Shown: positions 7,906-16,719 of the stretch, piece after piece | How the letters are laid out: each line of letters begins with the position of its first letter | How positions within the stretch are numbered: the first letter of the stretch is position 1 | Assembly (NCBI GenBank): GCA_002415085.1 | Contig: DIBV01000003.1 | Location: forward strand, 62,001-126,000 | Source: Arsukibacterium sp. UBA5043 | GTDB lineage: Bacteria > Pseudomonadota > Gammaproteobacteria > Enterobacterales > Alteromonadaceae | Reading direction: 5' to 3' | DNA length: 64,000 nt | Translations under genes and position numbers: made by a program | The notes under the pieces: generated by a model | Told to the model about the DNA's origin: nothing | Databases searched by the model: none | Seen by the model: the letters and a program-made list of their open reading frames with translations, nothing else

Positions 7906-9810
7906 TTATTTTCTGGTTTCATTCATGATTTCTGCACTGACATAGCCCAGAAAGTCAGATTCAGGCAAAGGCCTGGCCCAGTAAAAACCCTGCCCCTCGT
8001 CACAACCCAGCAAGGCCAGTTGCGCCGCAGTAGCACTGTTTTCAATACCTTCGGCCACCGTTTTCAGGCCCAGGCTCTTACTCATCTGAATAATCGCCCG
8101 TACCAGTGGCTCATCCCGCTCGGATAAGCAGAGTGACAAGATAAAGGATTTATCAATTTTCAGCCTACTGGCATTAAAGCGGCGTAAATAGCCCAGGTTT
8201 GAGTAACCTGTCCCAAAGTCATCGATGGAGAACCGAAGACCTAACTGGTGCAACGCTGCCAGTTGCCGGGCAATATTGTCGCCTTCACCAATCAGCAATG
8301 ACTCGGTTAACTCCATTTCCAAAGCATGTGCCGGTAAGGCGGCAGCACTCAGTGCTTGCTGCACCTGCTGCTCCAGCTTGCCGTCACGAAACTGGACATA
8401 AGATAAATTAACCGCGATGGTAAGGTTGCTGTAGCCTTGCTGATGCCAGCGACTGCAAGCAAGGCAGGCTTGCTGCAATACCCATTCGCCAATTTCAACT
8501 ATTAAACCGCTACTTTCCGCCAGCGGAATAAACTCGTCCGGGGTAATCATGCTGCCATCGGCCTGCGGCCAGCGCAGTAAGGCTTCAGCGCCGATGATTT
8601 GCTGATCACTCAGTCGGATCTTTGGCTGAAAATATAACTGAAATTCGCTGTTTTTTAATGCTTTACGCATCAGTTGCAACATATTGAATTTGTCGATGCT
8701 CGCCTTGTTCAGTGCATCGTGGTAGAACCGATAAATGTTGCGGCCATCAGCTTTGGCCTGAAACATTGCCATATCAGCATGTTTGCAAATTTCGCTGAAT
8801 TCAATGCCATCTTGTGGTGCAACTGCGATACCCACCGAGCCAGAGATTTCTATCATATTTTGCATAATATAAAACGGGGATGTTGTTTGCTGCAGTAAGG
8901 CTTCAGCTGTAGCCGCTAACGCTTCATTGCTACTGAATCCGGGTACCAGCAATAAAAACTCATCGCCACCGAAACGACACAGGATGTCATGCTCTGATAA
9001 TAAATTCTCCAGCCTCCTGGCTAACTGCTGCAGTAACAAATCGCCCGCCGCGTGGCCCAGCGAATCGTTGACCGGTTTAAAGTTGTCTAAATCGAGAAAT
9101 AGCACAGCGAGCTGCTGCGAATTGCTCAGACACTGGCTGTACAGTTGCTGGAAATGTTGCTGGCATGATATGCGGTTGGGTAGCGCGGTGAGGGGGTCAT
9201 GCAGGGCTAAGTGCTCGATATGGGCCTGACTTTGTTTTACCCGGTGATTTTCAGCGTGCAGGCTGGTCATCAGGCGTTGTTGGTCACGGTACAGCAGATA
9301 GACGCTGACACCGGTTACCAGTAAAATTGCCGCCACGAACACAAAGTGTGCCGCACTGATGGTAGGGATAACCGGAGAAACGATGCCGCTAACCGCAAGA
9401 TAGGTAAGTGAGGCGCAAAAAGCCAGCATAAATGCGATCAGGGAAAAAAACAGTCGGCTATTGCCGAGCATAGCAGCAAACACCAGTACGCCCGGGTAGC
9501 CCATTAGCGCCAGGTCTCTGATGCCACCAGAAATAAATGCCAGCGCCGACAACATCAGACACATGGCCCACAGTAATACTACTGTGGCTGCCGTAACATG
9601 GCGTTGATAGGCAAAGATGCCTGCCAATGCCAGCGTAAAACAGCCAGCAACCAGCACCCATTTCGTTGTACCGTCGGCCACAGCCACCGCTAACACTAAG
9701 CTGAACAGGGTCAGACCTATTATTTGTAATAAACGGTTGGTGCGCAGCTTCTGTGACTGATTTGGATAATTAATAGCAGATTTCTGACTATGTTCAGAGT
9801 TATTCGGCAT
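7906..9810 (-). CDS. Membrane GGDEF-EAL protein (c-di-GMP turnover)
   Basis: 634 residues. Five to six membrane segments occupy about 27-175 (a MASE-like membrane sensor), followed by a short coiled linker, a GGDEF domain (about 198-365, motif GGDEF at 281-285) and an EAL domain (about 380-625, EALLRW at 409, then MELTES, DDFGTGYSNL, KIDKSF and VAEGIE). The phosphodiesterase residues appear complete. The I-site arginine is absent (SEHD in place of RxxD), so the cyclase half is either not product-inhibited or acts as a GTP-sensing regulator of the EAL half. The gene is monocistronic with no clear ribosome-binding site. Confidence 0.9.
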   Translation of the reverse strand: MPNNSEHSQKSAINYPNQSQKLRTNRLLQIIGLTLFSLVLAVAVADGTTKWVLVAGCFTLALAGIFAYQRHVTAATVVLLWAMCLMLSALAFISGGIRDLALMGYPGVLVFAAMLGNSRLFFSLIAFMLAFCASLTYLAVSGIVSPVIPTISAAHFVFVAAILLVTGVSVYLLYRDQQRLMTSLHAENHRVKQSQAHIEHLALHDPLTALPNRISCQQHFQQLYSQCLSNSQQLAVLFLDLDNFKPVNDSLGHAAGDLLLQQLARRLENLLSEHDILCRFGGDEFLLLVPGFSSNEALAATAEALLQQTTSPFYIMQNMIEISGSVGIAVAPQDGIEFSEICKHADMAMFQAKADGRNIYRFYHDALNKASIDKFNMLQLMRKALKNSEFQLYFQPKIRLSDQQIIGAEALLRWPQADGSMITPDEFIPLAESSGLIVEIGEWVLQQACLACSRWHQQGYSNLTIAVNLSYVQFRDGKLEQQVQQALSAAALPAHALEMELTESLLIGEGDNIARQLAALHQLGLRFSIDDFGTGYSNLGYLRRFNASRLKIDKSFILSLCLSERDEPLVRAIIQMSKSLGLKTVAEGIENSATAAQLALLGCDEGQGFYWARPLPESDFLGYVSAEIMNETRK

Positions 9811-9937
9811 TCAAGTCGATACTACATTTTTATCGGGTTTCTTTACTGTAGCCGCATTTTTTATGATGCGCGAATTACCGGGAGTATTTATTACGGCTGT
9901 GACTAATGACGTGATACTAACTGGCTGCCGGAGTGCC

Positions 9938-11185
9938 TTACTTAGATGGCGGGTTGTTTTTATTATTGTCAGCAGTAGCTGTTTCGCCGATGGCAGGCAG
10001 CATTGCCGAAATAAATACGGTCAGTACCAGCATCGCTGTTGAGACCCACAAACAGCTGGCAAGCCCGGCAGTCTGATAAAGCCAACCTGACAGCACAGTA
10101 CCCAGTAGCCGGCCCATGGCATTGGCCATATAGTAAAAGCCAACATCCATGGAAACACCATCACTTCTGGCATAACTGACAATTAAATAGCTGTGCACAG
10201 CCGAGTTAATAGCAAACACCACGCCAAACAGCATTAACCCTGCTGACAATGCCAGTTCAATTTGCCAGTTGGCGCTAAGTGCCAGGGCAATCAGTCCGGG
10301 AATAACACACAGTACCAGGGCCCATAATGTGACTGTTTTACCATCCGGGAGAGTGTTTTTACCCAGCAGCAGCGGGGCGATACTTTGCACAGCGCCATAG
10401 CCAATAACCCACAATGCCAGAAAACCACCTACGGTCCAGTGGTCCCAGCCAAGGGTGCTGGCTAAAAAAAGTGGCAGGGCGATAACAAACCAGACATCGC
10501 GGGCACCGAATAACAGCATCCGGGCCGCCGATAAAATATTAATGGCCCGGCTTTTCGATAGCATTTCACTGAATTTAGGCCGGGCAGTGCTTTTTCCCAG
10601 ATCTTGTTTTAATTTGATTAAACTTAAAGTCCAGACCAGTACCAAAGCCCCGGCCATAGCCAGAATGGCCAGCTGGAAGCCAATTAAACTGAGCAACAGG
10701 CCGCCGATAAAAAAACCCAGGCCCTTTAACGCATTTTTGGAACCGGTCAGTAGCGCCACCCATTTAAACAGCGTGCCCTGCGCCTCAGTGGCCACCAGCA
10801 TTTTGATGCTGCTTTTAGCGCTCATTTTGTTTAAGTCTTTGGCAATACCTGACAATGCCTGCGCGGCCATGACCCAGGGCACCACTAAGTAGGCTGCAGG
10901 GAGTAACAGCATCGACAGCGCGACAATTTGCAAAAACAAGCCAATATTCATGGTGTTATTTAAACCAATTCGCGCCCCCAGCCAGCCACCGACCAGGTTG
11001 GTGATAACACCGAAAATTTCATAGAACAAAAACAGCATGGCAATGCTCAGGCCACTGTAGCCCAGGCTGTAAAAGTGCAGCACCACCAGCATTCGCAGTG
11101 CACCGTCGGTCAGGGTGAATGCCCAGTAATTAGCCGTTACCAGTAAATACTGGCGTACCGCGGGGGAGAGTGCTGCCAGACTCAT
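9938..11185 (-). CDS. arsJ: ArsJ, organoarsenical (1-arseno-3-phosphoglycerate) efflux MFS transporter
   Basis: 415 residues with about 12 membrane helices of the major facilitator type. The N-terminal part (ANYWAFTLTDGALRMLVVLH, LFYEIFGVITNLVGGWLGAR and GIAKDLNKMSAKSSIK) is the ArsJ pattern. Its ATG lies 2 bases after the stop of a GAPDH gene, and an arsR gene starts the operon. In the known pathway GAPDH adds arsenate to glyceraldehyde-3-phosphate to give unstable 1-arseno-3-phosphoglycerate, ArsJ exports it, and it breaks down outside to arsenate. No arsC, arsB or acr3 is in the window, so this route may carry arsenate resistance alone or with genes elsewhere. Confidence 0.93.
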   Translation of the reverse strand: MSLAALSPAVRQYLLVTANYWAFTLTDGALRMLVVLHFYSLGYSGLSIAMLFLFYEIFGVITNLVGGWLGARIGLNNTMNIGLFLQIVALSMLLLPAAYLVVPWVMAAQALSGIAKDLNKMSAKSSIKMLVATEAQGTLFKWVALLTGSKNALKGLGFFIGGLLLSLIGFQLAILAMAGALVLVWTLSLIKLKQDLGKSTARPKFSEMLSKSRAINILSAARMLLFGARDVWFVIALPLFLASTLGWDHWTVGGFLALWVIGYGAVQSIAPLLLGKNTLPDGKTVTLWALVLCVIPGLIALALSANWQIELALSAGLMLFGVVFAINSAVHSYLIVSYARSDGVSMDVGFYYMANAMGRLLGTVLSGWLYQTAGLASCLWVSTAMLVLTVFISAMLPAIGETATADNNKNNPPSK

Positions 11186-11187
11186 GT

Positions 11188-12198
11188 TCAGGCCTGATCC
11201 TGCAAACCGACCATTTTTGCCAGCTCGACCGTACGGTTAGCGTAGCCCCATTCATTGTCGTACCAAGCATATATCTTTACCTGGGTACCATTAATCACCA
11301 TGGTGCTCAGGGCATCGATAATGCTGGAGCGTGGGTCGGTTTTGTAATCAACCGACACCAGCGGCCGGGTTTCAAAACCGAGAATGTCTTTCAGTTCACC
11401 TTCTGCTGCCGCTTTGAACATTGCATTTACTTCTTCGGCAGTGGTCTCGCGTTCCACTTCAAATACGCAGTCGGTGAGCGAGGCGTTGGTCAGCGGTACC
11501 CGCACCGCATGGCCGTTTAAACGGCCTTTTAATTCCGGAAAAATTTCAACAATAGCCGTGGCTGAGCCGGTCGTCGTCGGGATTAAACTGCTGCCACAGG
11601 CCCTGGCGCGGCGTAAATCCTTATGCGGGGTGTCCATAATGCTCTGGGTATTGGTTAAGTCATGAATGGTGGTAATTGAACCATGCTTAATACCCAGTTG
11701 TTCATGGATAACTTTGACCACCGGCGCCAGGCAGTTAGTGGTGCAGCTGGCCGCAGTGACTATCTGATGTTTAGTTTTGTCATACAACTGATGATTAACG
11801 CCCATGACCACATTTAACGCACCGGCTTCTTTTACCGGAGCACTGACCACTACCCGCTTTACGCCTTGCGCTAAATAATCCTGCAGTGCGGCAACGGTTT
11901 TCATTTTACCAGAGGCTTCAATAACCAAGTCGCAGCCTGACCAGTCGGTATCGCTGATGGTTTTATTATGACTAACAGCAATGGTTTTACCGTTGATCAC
12001 AATGTTACTGCCCTCAGCGCTGGCATTATGGCGCCAGATACCATGCACCGAATCAAAATTCAGCAAATGGGCATGGGTAGCCGCATCAGCGGCCGGATCG
12101 TTAATCTGCACAAACTCCAGTTCAGGCCAGTCAAAGGCTGCGCGCAGTGCCAGGCGGCCAATCCGGCCAAAACCGTTGATACCTACTTTTATGCTCAT
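11188..12198 (-). CDS. ars-operon glyceraldehyde-3-phosphate dehydrogenase (arsenate-modifying)
   Basis: 336 residues. [10 protein letters not shown] (7-16) binds NAD; the catalytic Cys152 is in [10 protein letters not shown]; the C-terminus has [11 protein letters not shown]. The ATG at 12198 is the start: AAGGA lies about 8 bases before it and it gives the standard GAPDH N-terminus, while the open frame extends 59 more codons upstream across the end of arsR without GAPDH character. The position between arsR and arsJ marks it as the dedicated arsenate-processing GAPDH rather than the glycolytic one. Expression should follow arsenic through ArsR. Confidence 0.93.
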   Translation of the reverse strand: MSIKVGINGFGRIGRLALRAAFDWPELEFVQINDPAADAATHAHLLNFDSVHGIWRHNASAEGSNIVINGKTIAVSHNKTISDTDWSGCDLVIEASGKMKTVAALQDYLAQGVKRVVVSAPVKEAGALNVVMGVNHQLYDKTKHQIVTAASCTTNCLAPVVKVIHEQLGIKHGSITTIHDLTNTQSIMDTPHKDLRRARACGSSLIPTTTGSATAIVEIFPELKGRLNGHAVRVPLTNASLTDCVFEVERETTAEEVNAMFKAAAEGELKDILGFETRPLVSVDYKTDPRSSIIDALSTMVINGTQVKIYAWYDNEWGYANRTVELAKMVGLQDQA

Positions 12199-12217
12199 GT
12201 CAGTTTCCTTGTTATTG

Positions 12218-12562
12218 TCAGCAGCAACTCTGTGAAGCAGGGCGCTCTGATACCAGGGTAAGTTGTTGCCGGCAGGGGGCAAGATAGGCCGCATTTGCCA
12301 GCAGTGTTTGTTGTAACACCTTCTGGGCCCAGGCGGGCAGCTCAGGGTGCAGCGAATAAAACACCCACTGGCCACTGCGCCGATCCGCCAGGATATTGGC
12401 TTTTCGCAGCTGAGCTAAATGGCGGGAGATTTTTGGCTGACTCAGCTGAAGGGCAGTCATCAGCTCACAAACACACAGCTCTTGCTGCGCGGTGATTAAC
12501 AGCAGGCTTTTTAACCGGGTATCATCGGCCAGGGCTTTGTAAAATACTAGGGGGGTGAGCAT
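12218..12562 (-). CDS. arsR: ArsR, arsenic-responsive repressor (ArsR/SmtB family)
   Basis: 114 residues, winged helix. The metalloid site is ELCVCEL (Cys30 and Cys32) at the DNA-binding helix, as in classic E. coli-type ArsR; the recognition helix is [17 protein letters not shown]. Two more cysteines end the protein (SCC). Binding of arsenite would release it from the operator just upstream. First gene of the arsR-GAPDH-arsJ operon, 19 bases before the GAPDH start. Confidence 0.93.
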   Translation of the reverse strand: MLTPLVFYKALADDTRLKSLLLITAQQELCVCELMTALQLSQPKISRHLAQLRKANILADRRSGQWVFYSLHPELPAWAQKVLQQTLLANAAYLAPCRQQLTLVSERPASQSCC

Positions 12563-12586
12563 AGGGCTGCGGTACCGGATGGCTTA

Positions 12587-12623
12587 ATATGCGAATAATC
12601 ATATATGCATTTTTCCATATGTC
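12587..12623 (-). promoter_or_regulatory. Probable ArsR operator/promoter
   Basis: The AT-rich stretch between arsR and the PhoU-like gene contains AATCATATATGC followed by a T-run and CCATATGTC. It resembles the E. coli ArsR box (AATCATATGCG, T-run, GGTTATGTG). It lies 25-60 bases upstream of the arsR ATG, on the opposite side from the divergent gene. Confidence 0.6.
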
Positions 12624-12723
12624 AAGCTGCAAGGCTGCACATGGCAGCTTATTAAGCTGCACTTTACCGTTGGCAGTGGCAGCGTTAAGATGCGGCCACT
12701 ACCCTATTGCCTTAGGAACCACT

Positions 12724-13458
12724 ATGCAAAATGACAGCCCGTCAGAATCAGCCAGCAACCACACTGAGCCAGATAGCGGCCAGGCAGGCTTCAGTGCTGA
12801 AATGGCCCAGGCAAGGCAGCGGTTGCAAGCGGTCAGTAGCCTGGCCCTGCAACAGTTTGAACAGGCATTGAGCGCTTACCAGAGCAATAATCAGCGTCAG
12901 GCACAGCAGGTGCTGAGCCAGTTGCAACGTGCTCATGATTTTGAAGTGGCAATGGATGATCATTGTCTTGATATGTTAAATCATACCGCCAGCGATCGTG
13001 AATTAAGATTGGTGCTGGCGTTGTTAAAAGCGATCAGTGATATCGAGCAGATTTGCAACCAGAATGTGCAGATAGCCCAGCAGGTGCTGCTGAACTCAAC
13101 ATGCCCGCCGTCGCCACAGCAGCTGGCTGCTATTGATACTCTTGCCACGCCGGTGGGCACGATGCTGGGGCTGGCCCTGGCGGCACTGCAGCAATCCAGT
13201 ACAGCAAAGGCGGAGCAGGCGCTTGATATGGCTGCAACGGTGAATCAATGTTATGGCGCGATTTTACGGCGCAATCTGGCTGAAAATAGTCAGCAACCGG
13301 ATCAGCTTGATGCGGTTTTAGGGGCGAACTGGGTGGCCAGAGCCCTGGAACGGATCGCCGAGCACAGCGTTAACCTGGCCAGGCAGGCCATATATATGGC
13401 CAGAGTCAGCAGGGGGCAGTCAGCCCGGATTGAATTACAGCCACGACGCCCCCGATAA
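12724..13458 (+). CDS. PhoU-domain protein
   Basis: 244 residues, all helical, no signal peptide. The end ANWVARALERIAEHSVNLAR is the PhoU signature (compare [14 protein letters not shown] in the canonical phoU of this window), and a weaker copy is near 105-125 (LVLALLKAISDIEQICNQ). PhoU proteins tie Pst transport to PhoR and control phosphate flux. The ATG at 12724 follows AGGA; a longer frame reaching back to 12589 runs through the ArsR operator and was rejected. It precedes a small lipoprotein and pst system 1, which has no phoU of its own at its 3' end, so this may be the partner of system 1. Confidence 0.75.
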   Translation: MQNDSPSESASNHTEPDSGQAGFSAEMAQARQRLQAVSSLALQQFEQALSAYQSNNQRQAQQVLSQLQRAHDFEVAMDDHCLDMLNHTASDRELRLVLALLKAISDIEQICNQNVQIAQQVLLNSTCPPSPQQLAAIDTLATPVGTMLGLALAALQQSSTAKAEQALDMAATVNQCYGAILRRNLAENSQQPDQLDAVLGANWVARALERIAEHSVNLARQAIYMARVSRGQSARIELQPRRPR

Positions 13459-13505
13459 TGTCTGCTGCGGCCCAAAAATTGACATTTAACAAAACGTTAA
13501 ACAAC

Positions 13506-13524
13506 ATGACGTAATTATGACGAA
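13506..13524 (-). promoter_or_regulatory. Pho-box-like direct repeat, minus orientation (weak)
   Basis: On the minus strand two GTCAT cores (CGTCATAATT, ACGTCATG) are 11 bases apart, the PhoB spacing. No minus-strand gene is close downstream, so a role is uncertain; it could act on the lipoprotein gene at 13681. Confidence 0.3.
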
Positions 13525-13680
13525 TTGAACATTGCTGCCATCATAATAAATGTATGTGAAACAATGGTTTATTGTTATTTTAAAAATATCATCAACCTTC
13601 ACTAAACTGTAATAAAAATATGCTAGACAGCCGGTGCTGTGCTGACTATAGTCTGGATAAGACGTAGCAGGAGTACAGTG

Positions 13681-13902
13681 ATGAAAATGAATAAAAAGCA
13701 CCTGGTGACAGTATTAGCAGCGGTAGCACTTGTTGGTTTATCTGGTTGTTCCAGCATGAGCGAACAGCAATACACTTATGTAGTAGACAATGACCGGCTG
13801 ACAGAAACCAACAGTCTAACCCGTACCTCAAAACATACCGGCCATGTGGTGTGGTTAAACCCGCCAACCAAAAGAGTTGCGGTTAAGAAAAAACAGGATT
13901 AA
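13681..13902 (+). CDS. Small lipoprotein
   Basis: 73 residues. A lysine-start signal peptide (MKMNKKHLVTVLAAVALVGL) ends in the lipobox LSGC, giving a mature protein of about 50 residues with a basic C-terminus (TKRVAVKKKQD). AGGAG lies 8 bases before the ATG at 13681; the frame opens earlier at 13639 but has no signal there. A terminator follows. The middle segment YVVDNDRLTETNSL and HTGHVVWLNPPTKRV does not identify a family to me. Location just before pstS1 hints at an envelope role in phosphate stress, but this is only context. Confidence 0.8.
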   Translation: MKMNKKHLVTVLAAVALVGLSGCSSMSEQQYTYVVDNDRLTETNSLTRTSKHTGHVVWLNPPTKRVAVKKKQD

Positions 13903-13985
13903 ACCGAGTTGCACCGCGGTAGCAGAATTATACTGCGGTAAATAGTTAATCTGGCCAGGTTGACCATAATGCTTCAGTTTTATTC

Positions 13986-14014
13986 AAAACCCGCTTTCGA
14001 GCGGGTTTTTTTAT
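13986..14014 (+). terminator. Rho-independent terminator before pstS1
   Basis: AAACCCGCT / AGCGGGTTT stem with TTCG tetraloop and a run of T; ends the small-lipoprotein transcript. Confidence 0.9.
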
Positions 14015-14046
14015 GGCCGTAAAGTGGCTGAACAGGATGGGGAGGG

Positions 14047-14080
14047 CTGTCATATTACTGCAATAAAAGTATCGCATACT
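14047..14080 (+). promoter_or_regulatory. Pho box and -10 of pstS1
   Basis: CTGTCATATTACTGCAATAA (14047-14066) gives two 7-mers (CTGTCAT, CTGCAAT) separated by 4 bases, the PhoB pattern. CATACT at 14075-14080 is a reasonable -10, and the pstS1 ATG is at 14120. Confidence 0.8.
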
Positions 14081-14119
14081 GTGCAGTATCAAATGCATCT
14101 CATACTGAGGATCGATCAA

Positions 14120-15148
14120 ATGAAAATGAATAAGCTTACTAAACTGATTGTTGCTTCTGCCGTCAGCCTGGCGTTTGCTGGGCAAGCTCAGGCAAATCGT
14201 GACACTGTGCAGGTGGCTGGCTCGTCTACTGTGCTGCCGTTTGCTTCTATCGCTGCTGAAGAATTTGGCAATAATTTTGCGCAGTTCCGCACTCCTGTAG
14301 TCGGTTCCGGTGGCTCTTCAGGTGGTTTACGTCAATTTTGTCAGGGTGTTGGCACCAACACCATTGATATTGCTAACTCTTCACGGGCTATTCGTCCGGC
14401 TGAAGTAGAAGCGTGTAATGCCAATGGCGTTAACAACATTATCGAAGTGAAAATTGGTTACGATGGTATCGTGTTCGCGTCACGGATTGATGCAGGCATC
14501 TTTAAATTAAAGCCAGAACACGTGTTTCTGGCCCAGGCTGCTCAGGTGCCGCAAAACGGCAAAATGGTTGCCAACCCTTACACTAACTGGCAGCAAATTG
14601 ATAAGTCTTTACCAGATCAGGCCATTTTGCTAGCTATTCCGGGTTCAAACCATGGTACCCGTGAAGTTTACGAAGAAAAAGTTATTCTGGATGGCTGTAA
14701 AACGTTTGCAGAAGTGCAGGCACTGCCAAAAGCGGAGCAAAACAATTTTTGTTTAGCGATGCGTACCGATGGCAGCGTAGTGGAAATTGCCGGTGACTAT
14801 ACTGAGACATTGGCCCGGCTGCAGGCACAGAAGAATGCCCTGGGCGTGTTTGGTTTAAGCTTTTATGAAGCAAACCGTGACCGGATAAAGGTAGCAACAG
14901 TAAGCGGTGTTGAACCGACCGTAAACAATATCATCGCTGGCACGTACCCGGTTTCACGTCCGCTGTTTTTCTACGTAAAAGGCGAGCATATCGGCGTTAT
15001 TCCGGGCTTGAAAGAATTCGCTGAATACTTCGTCTCTGATGCGGCTTCAGGCTTTGGTAGTCCGCTGGAAATGGCAGGCTTAATTCCACTTGATGATGAC
15101 GAGCGCGCCACCATTATTGCTAACATTCGCGCTAAAAAGTCGCTATAA
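14120..15148 (+). CDS. pstS: Phosphate ABC transporter, periplasmic binding protein PstS (system 1)
   Basis: 342 residues with a signal peptide (MNKLTKLIVASAVSLAFAGQAQA). The phosphate-binding loops are VAGSSTVLPF (first loop) and GSGGSSGGLRQFCQG (second), with GSNHGTREVYEEKV as the third. It captures phosphate in the periplasm for PstCAB. The start at 14120 (or 14126) is set by the leader; the frame opens earlier at 14024 over the Pho box. A terminator follows the gene and a second Pho box precedes pstC, so pstS1 can be made in excess. Of the two PstS proteins here this is the larger and the one with a clear PhoB site. Confidence 0.93.
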   Translation: MKMNKLTKLIVASAVSLAFAGQAQANRDTVQVAGSSTVLPFASIAAEEFGNNFAQFRTPVVGSGGSSGGLRQFCQGVGTNTIDIANSSRAIRPAEVEACNANGVNNIIEVKIGYDGIVFASRIDAGIFKLKPEHVFLAQAAQVPQNGKMVANPYTNWQQIDKSLPDQAILLAIPGSNHGTREVYEEKVILDGCKTFAEVQALPKAEQNNFCLAMRTDGSVVEIAGDYTETLARLQAQKNALGVFGLSFYEANRDRIKVATVSGVEPTVNNIIAGTYPVSRPLFFYVKGEHIGVIPGLKEFAEYFVSDAASGFGSPLEMAGLIPLDDDERATIIANIRAKKSL

Positions 15149-15172
15149 CTGTTTTAGTAAGCTAAAAGAAGC

Positions 15173-15197
15173 AAGAGGACCATGCGGTCCTCTTTTT
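15173..15197 (+). terminator. Terminator between pstS1 and pstC1
   Basis: AAGAGGACC / GGTCCTCTT stem, loop ATGC, then T-run. It uncouples pstS1 from pstCAB expression. Confidence 0.85.
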
Positions 15198-15220
15198 CTA
15201 TTTCAGTAATATGACAGTGG

Positions 15221-15241
15221 CTGTAATAAAACTGCAATATA
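15221..15241 (+). promoter_or_regulatory. Second Pho box, before pstC1
   Basis: CTGTAATAAAACTGCAATAT: 7-mers CTGTAAT and CTGCAAT with an AAAA spacer, 80 bases before the pstC start. The second 7-mer equals that of the pstS1 box. Confidence 0.75.
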
Positions 15242-15318
15242 GGCGCGTTAAGCTGGCGCGGCTTATTTAAGAAGTATTTATCCCTGTGGGATAATCCGGA
15301 TTGGCGAATGGAGCAACC

Positions 15319-16716
15319 ATGAGTAATTTTTCGTTAATTGTACTGCTGCTGGCATTGATGGCTATAGGCTATCAGCTTGGCATGGTGCGCAGTCGCAAGG
15401 TTGCGATAGTTAACCCGCAGCAAAAAATGCACTCCAGACCGCATCATTACGGCATGATGGTCGGCTTGTGGGCCGTTATCCCGGCGTTTTTCATTCTGGT
15501 ACTGTGGACACTTTTGTCCCCTGGGGTGATAAACGGTATGGTGGCCGCCCAGTTGCCTGCAGAAGCGTTAGCCGCAGAAGGGTTAACTGCCGATGTGATT
15601 ATGCGCCGGATCAGCAATCTTGCTACTAATTTTGGTGTGGTGGCAGAGGCTGAGCAGTGGGAGCTGGCCGCTGCTGCGTATATGCAACAATTACAAACGA
15701 GTAGTGCGTTACTGTTAACGGGTCTGATGGCAGCGATAGCCGCAGCGGGTTTGTTTTTCAGTTTTAAACTCATTCAGCCTCATTTGCGGGCGCGCCATCA
15801 GATCGAACGCACCGTTAAAGCCGTGCTTATAATCTGCTCCACTGTTGCCATTTTAACCACTATCGGCATTGTGCTATCAATGGTGGGTGAAACCATCAAG
15901 TTCTTCAGTTTTATACCGCCAGCAGATTTTTTCCTTGGCACTACCTGGAACCCACGCTTTTCGACGACAGGCGTCGCTGAAGGTTCACTGACCGGAAGTC
16001 AGGGAAGTTTTGGCTTGCTGCCGTTGCTTTCAGGTACGATGATGATTGCGGGTATCGCGTTGCTGGTCGCAATTCCCCTTGGTTTAATGGTGGCGATTTA
16101 CCTGGCAGAATATGCACCGGCCAGCTTTCGCGCGACGGCGAAACCCATTATTGAAGTGCTTGCTGGTATTCCCACTATTGTTTACGGCTTCTTCGCACTG
16201 GTAACGGTGGGGCCATTTTTAGCCGATTTTGGCGCCAGTATTGGCCTGACTATCCGGGCGACGTCTGCACTGACAGCCGGTGTGGTAATGGGCATTATGA
16301 TTGTACCTTTTATCTCATCGCTCTCTGATGACATTATTACTCAGGTGCCTAAGGCGCTTCGGGATGCATCGCTTGGCCTGGGGGCGACGAAATCGGAAAC
16401 CATTCGCAAAGTGGTGCTTCCTGCTGCGCTGCCAGGCATAGTGGGGGCGGTGCTGCTTGCTGCCAGTCGGGCTATTGGTGAAACCATGATTGTGGTGCTG
16501 GCGGCGGGTAACAGCCCGACATTAACCGCCAATCCGTTTGAAGCCGTGTCAACGATAACGGTATCGATTGTTAACCAGTTAACCGGTGACAATGACTTTG
16601 CCAGTCCTCAGACCCTGGTCGCTTTTGCATTGGGATTAACCCTGTTTGTCATTACCTTGCTGCTGAATGTTGTAGCGCTGGTTGTTGTGCGTAAATATCG
16701 GGAACAATACGAGTAA
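15319..16716 (+). CDS. pstC: Phosphate ABC transporter permease PstC (system 1)
   Basis: 465 residues, longer than the roughly 300-residue E. coli PstC because of an N-terminal extension with extra membrane helices (about 1-25, 45-65, 130-155 and 175-205) and a periplasmic loop. The permease core has GLMVAIYLAEYAP, IIEVLAGIPTIVYGFFAL, the coupling helix DASLGLGATKSETIRKVVLP and GAVLLAASRAIGETMIVVLA. GGAG lies 6 bases before the ATG at 15319; an in-frame TTG at 15301 is less likely. It forms the membrane channel with PstA, whose gene begins 4 bases after this stop. Confidence 0.92.
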   Translation: MSNFSLIVLLLALMAIGYQLGMVRSRKVAIVNPQQKMHSRPHHYGMMVGLWAVIPAFFILVLWTLLSPGVINGMVAAQLPAEALAAEGLTADVIMRRISNLATNFGVVAEAEQWELAAAAYMQQLQTSSALLLTGLMAAIAAAGLFFSFKLIQPHLRARHQIERTVKAVLIICSTVAILTTIGIVLSMVGETIKFFSFIPPADFFLGTTWNPRFSTTGVAEGSLTGSQGSFGLLPLLSGTMMIAGIALLVAIPLGLMVAIYLAEYAPASFRATAKPIIEVLAGIPTIVYGFFALVTVGPFLADFGASIGLTIRATSALTAGVVMGIMIVPFISSLSDDIITQVPKALRDASLGLGATKSETIRKVVLPAALPGIVGAVLLAASRAIGETMIVVLAAGNSPTLTANPFEAVSTITVSIVNQLTGDNDFASPQTLVAFALGLTLFVITLLLNVVALVVVRKYREQYE

Positions 16717-16719
16717 CTT

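Noticed and set aside
10455-10892. 145-codon open frame on the plus strand
   Set aside because: Antisense to arsJ, no homology pattern, no start signal.
12199-12375. 59-codon N-terminal extension of the GAPDH frame
   Set aside because: It overlaps the 3' end of arsR, lacks a ribosome-binding site and lies before a standard GAPDH N-terminus with AAGGA upstream.
12589-12723. 45-codon N-terminal extension of the PhoU-like frame
   Set aside because: It crosses the probable ArsR operator, is rich in Cys and unlike PhoU; AGGA before the ATG at 12724 fits better.
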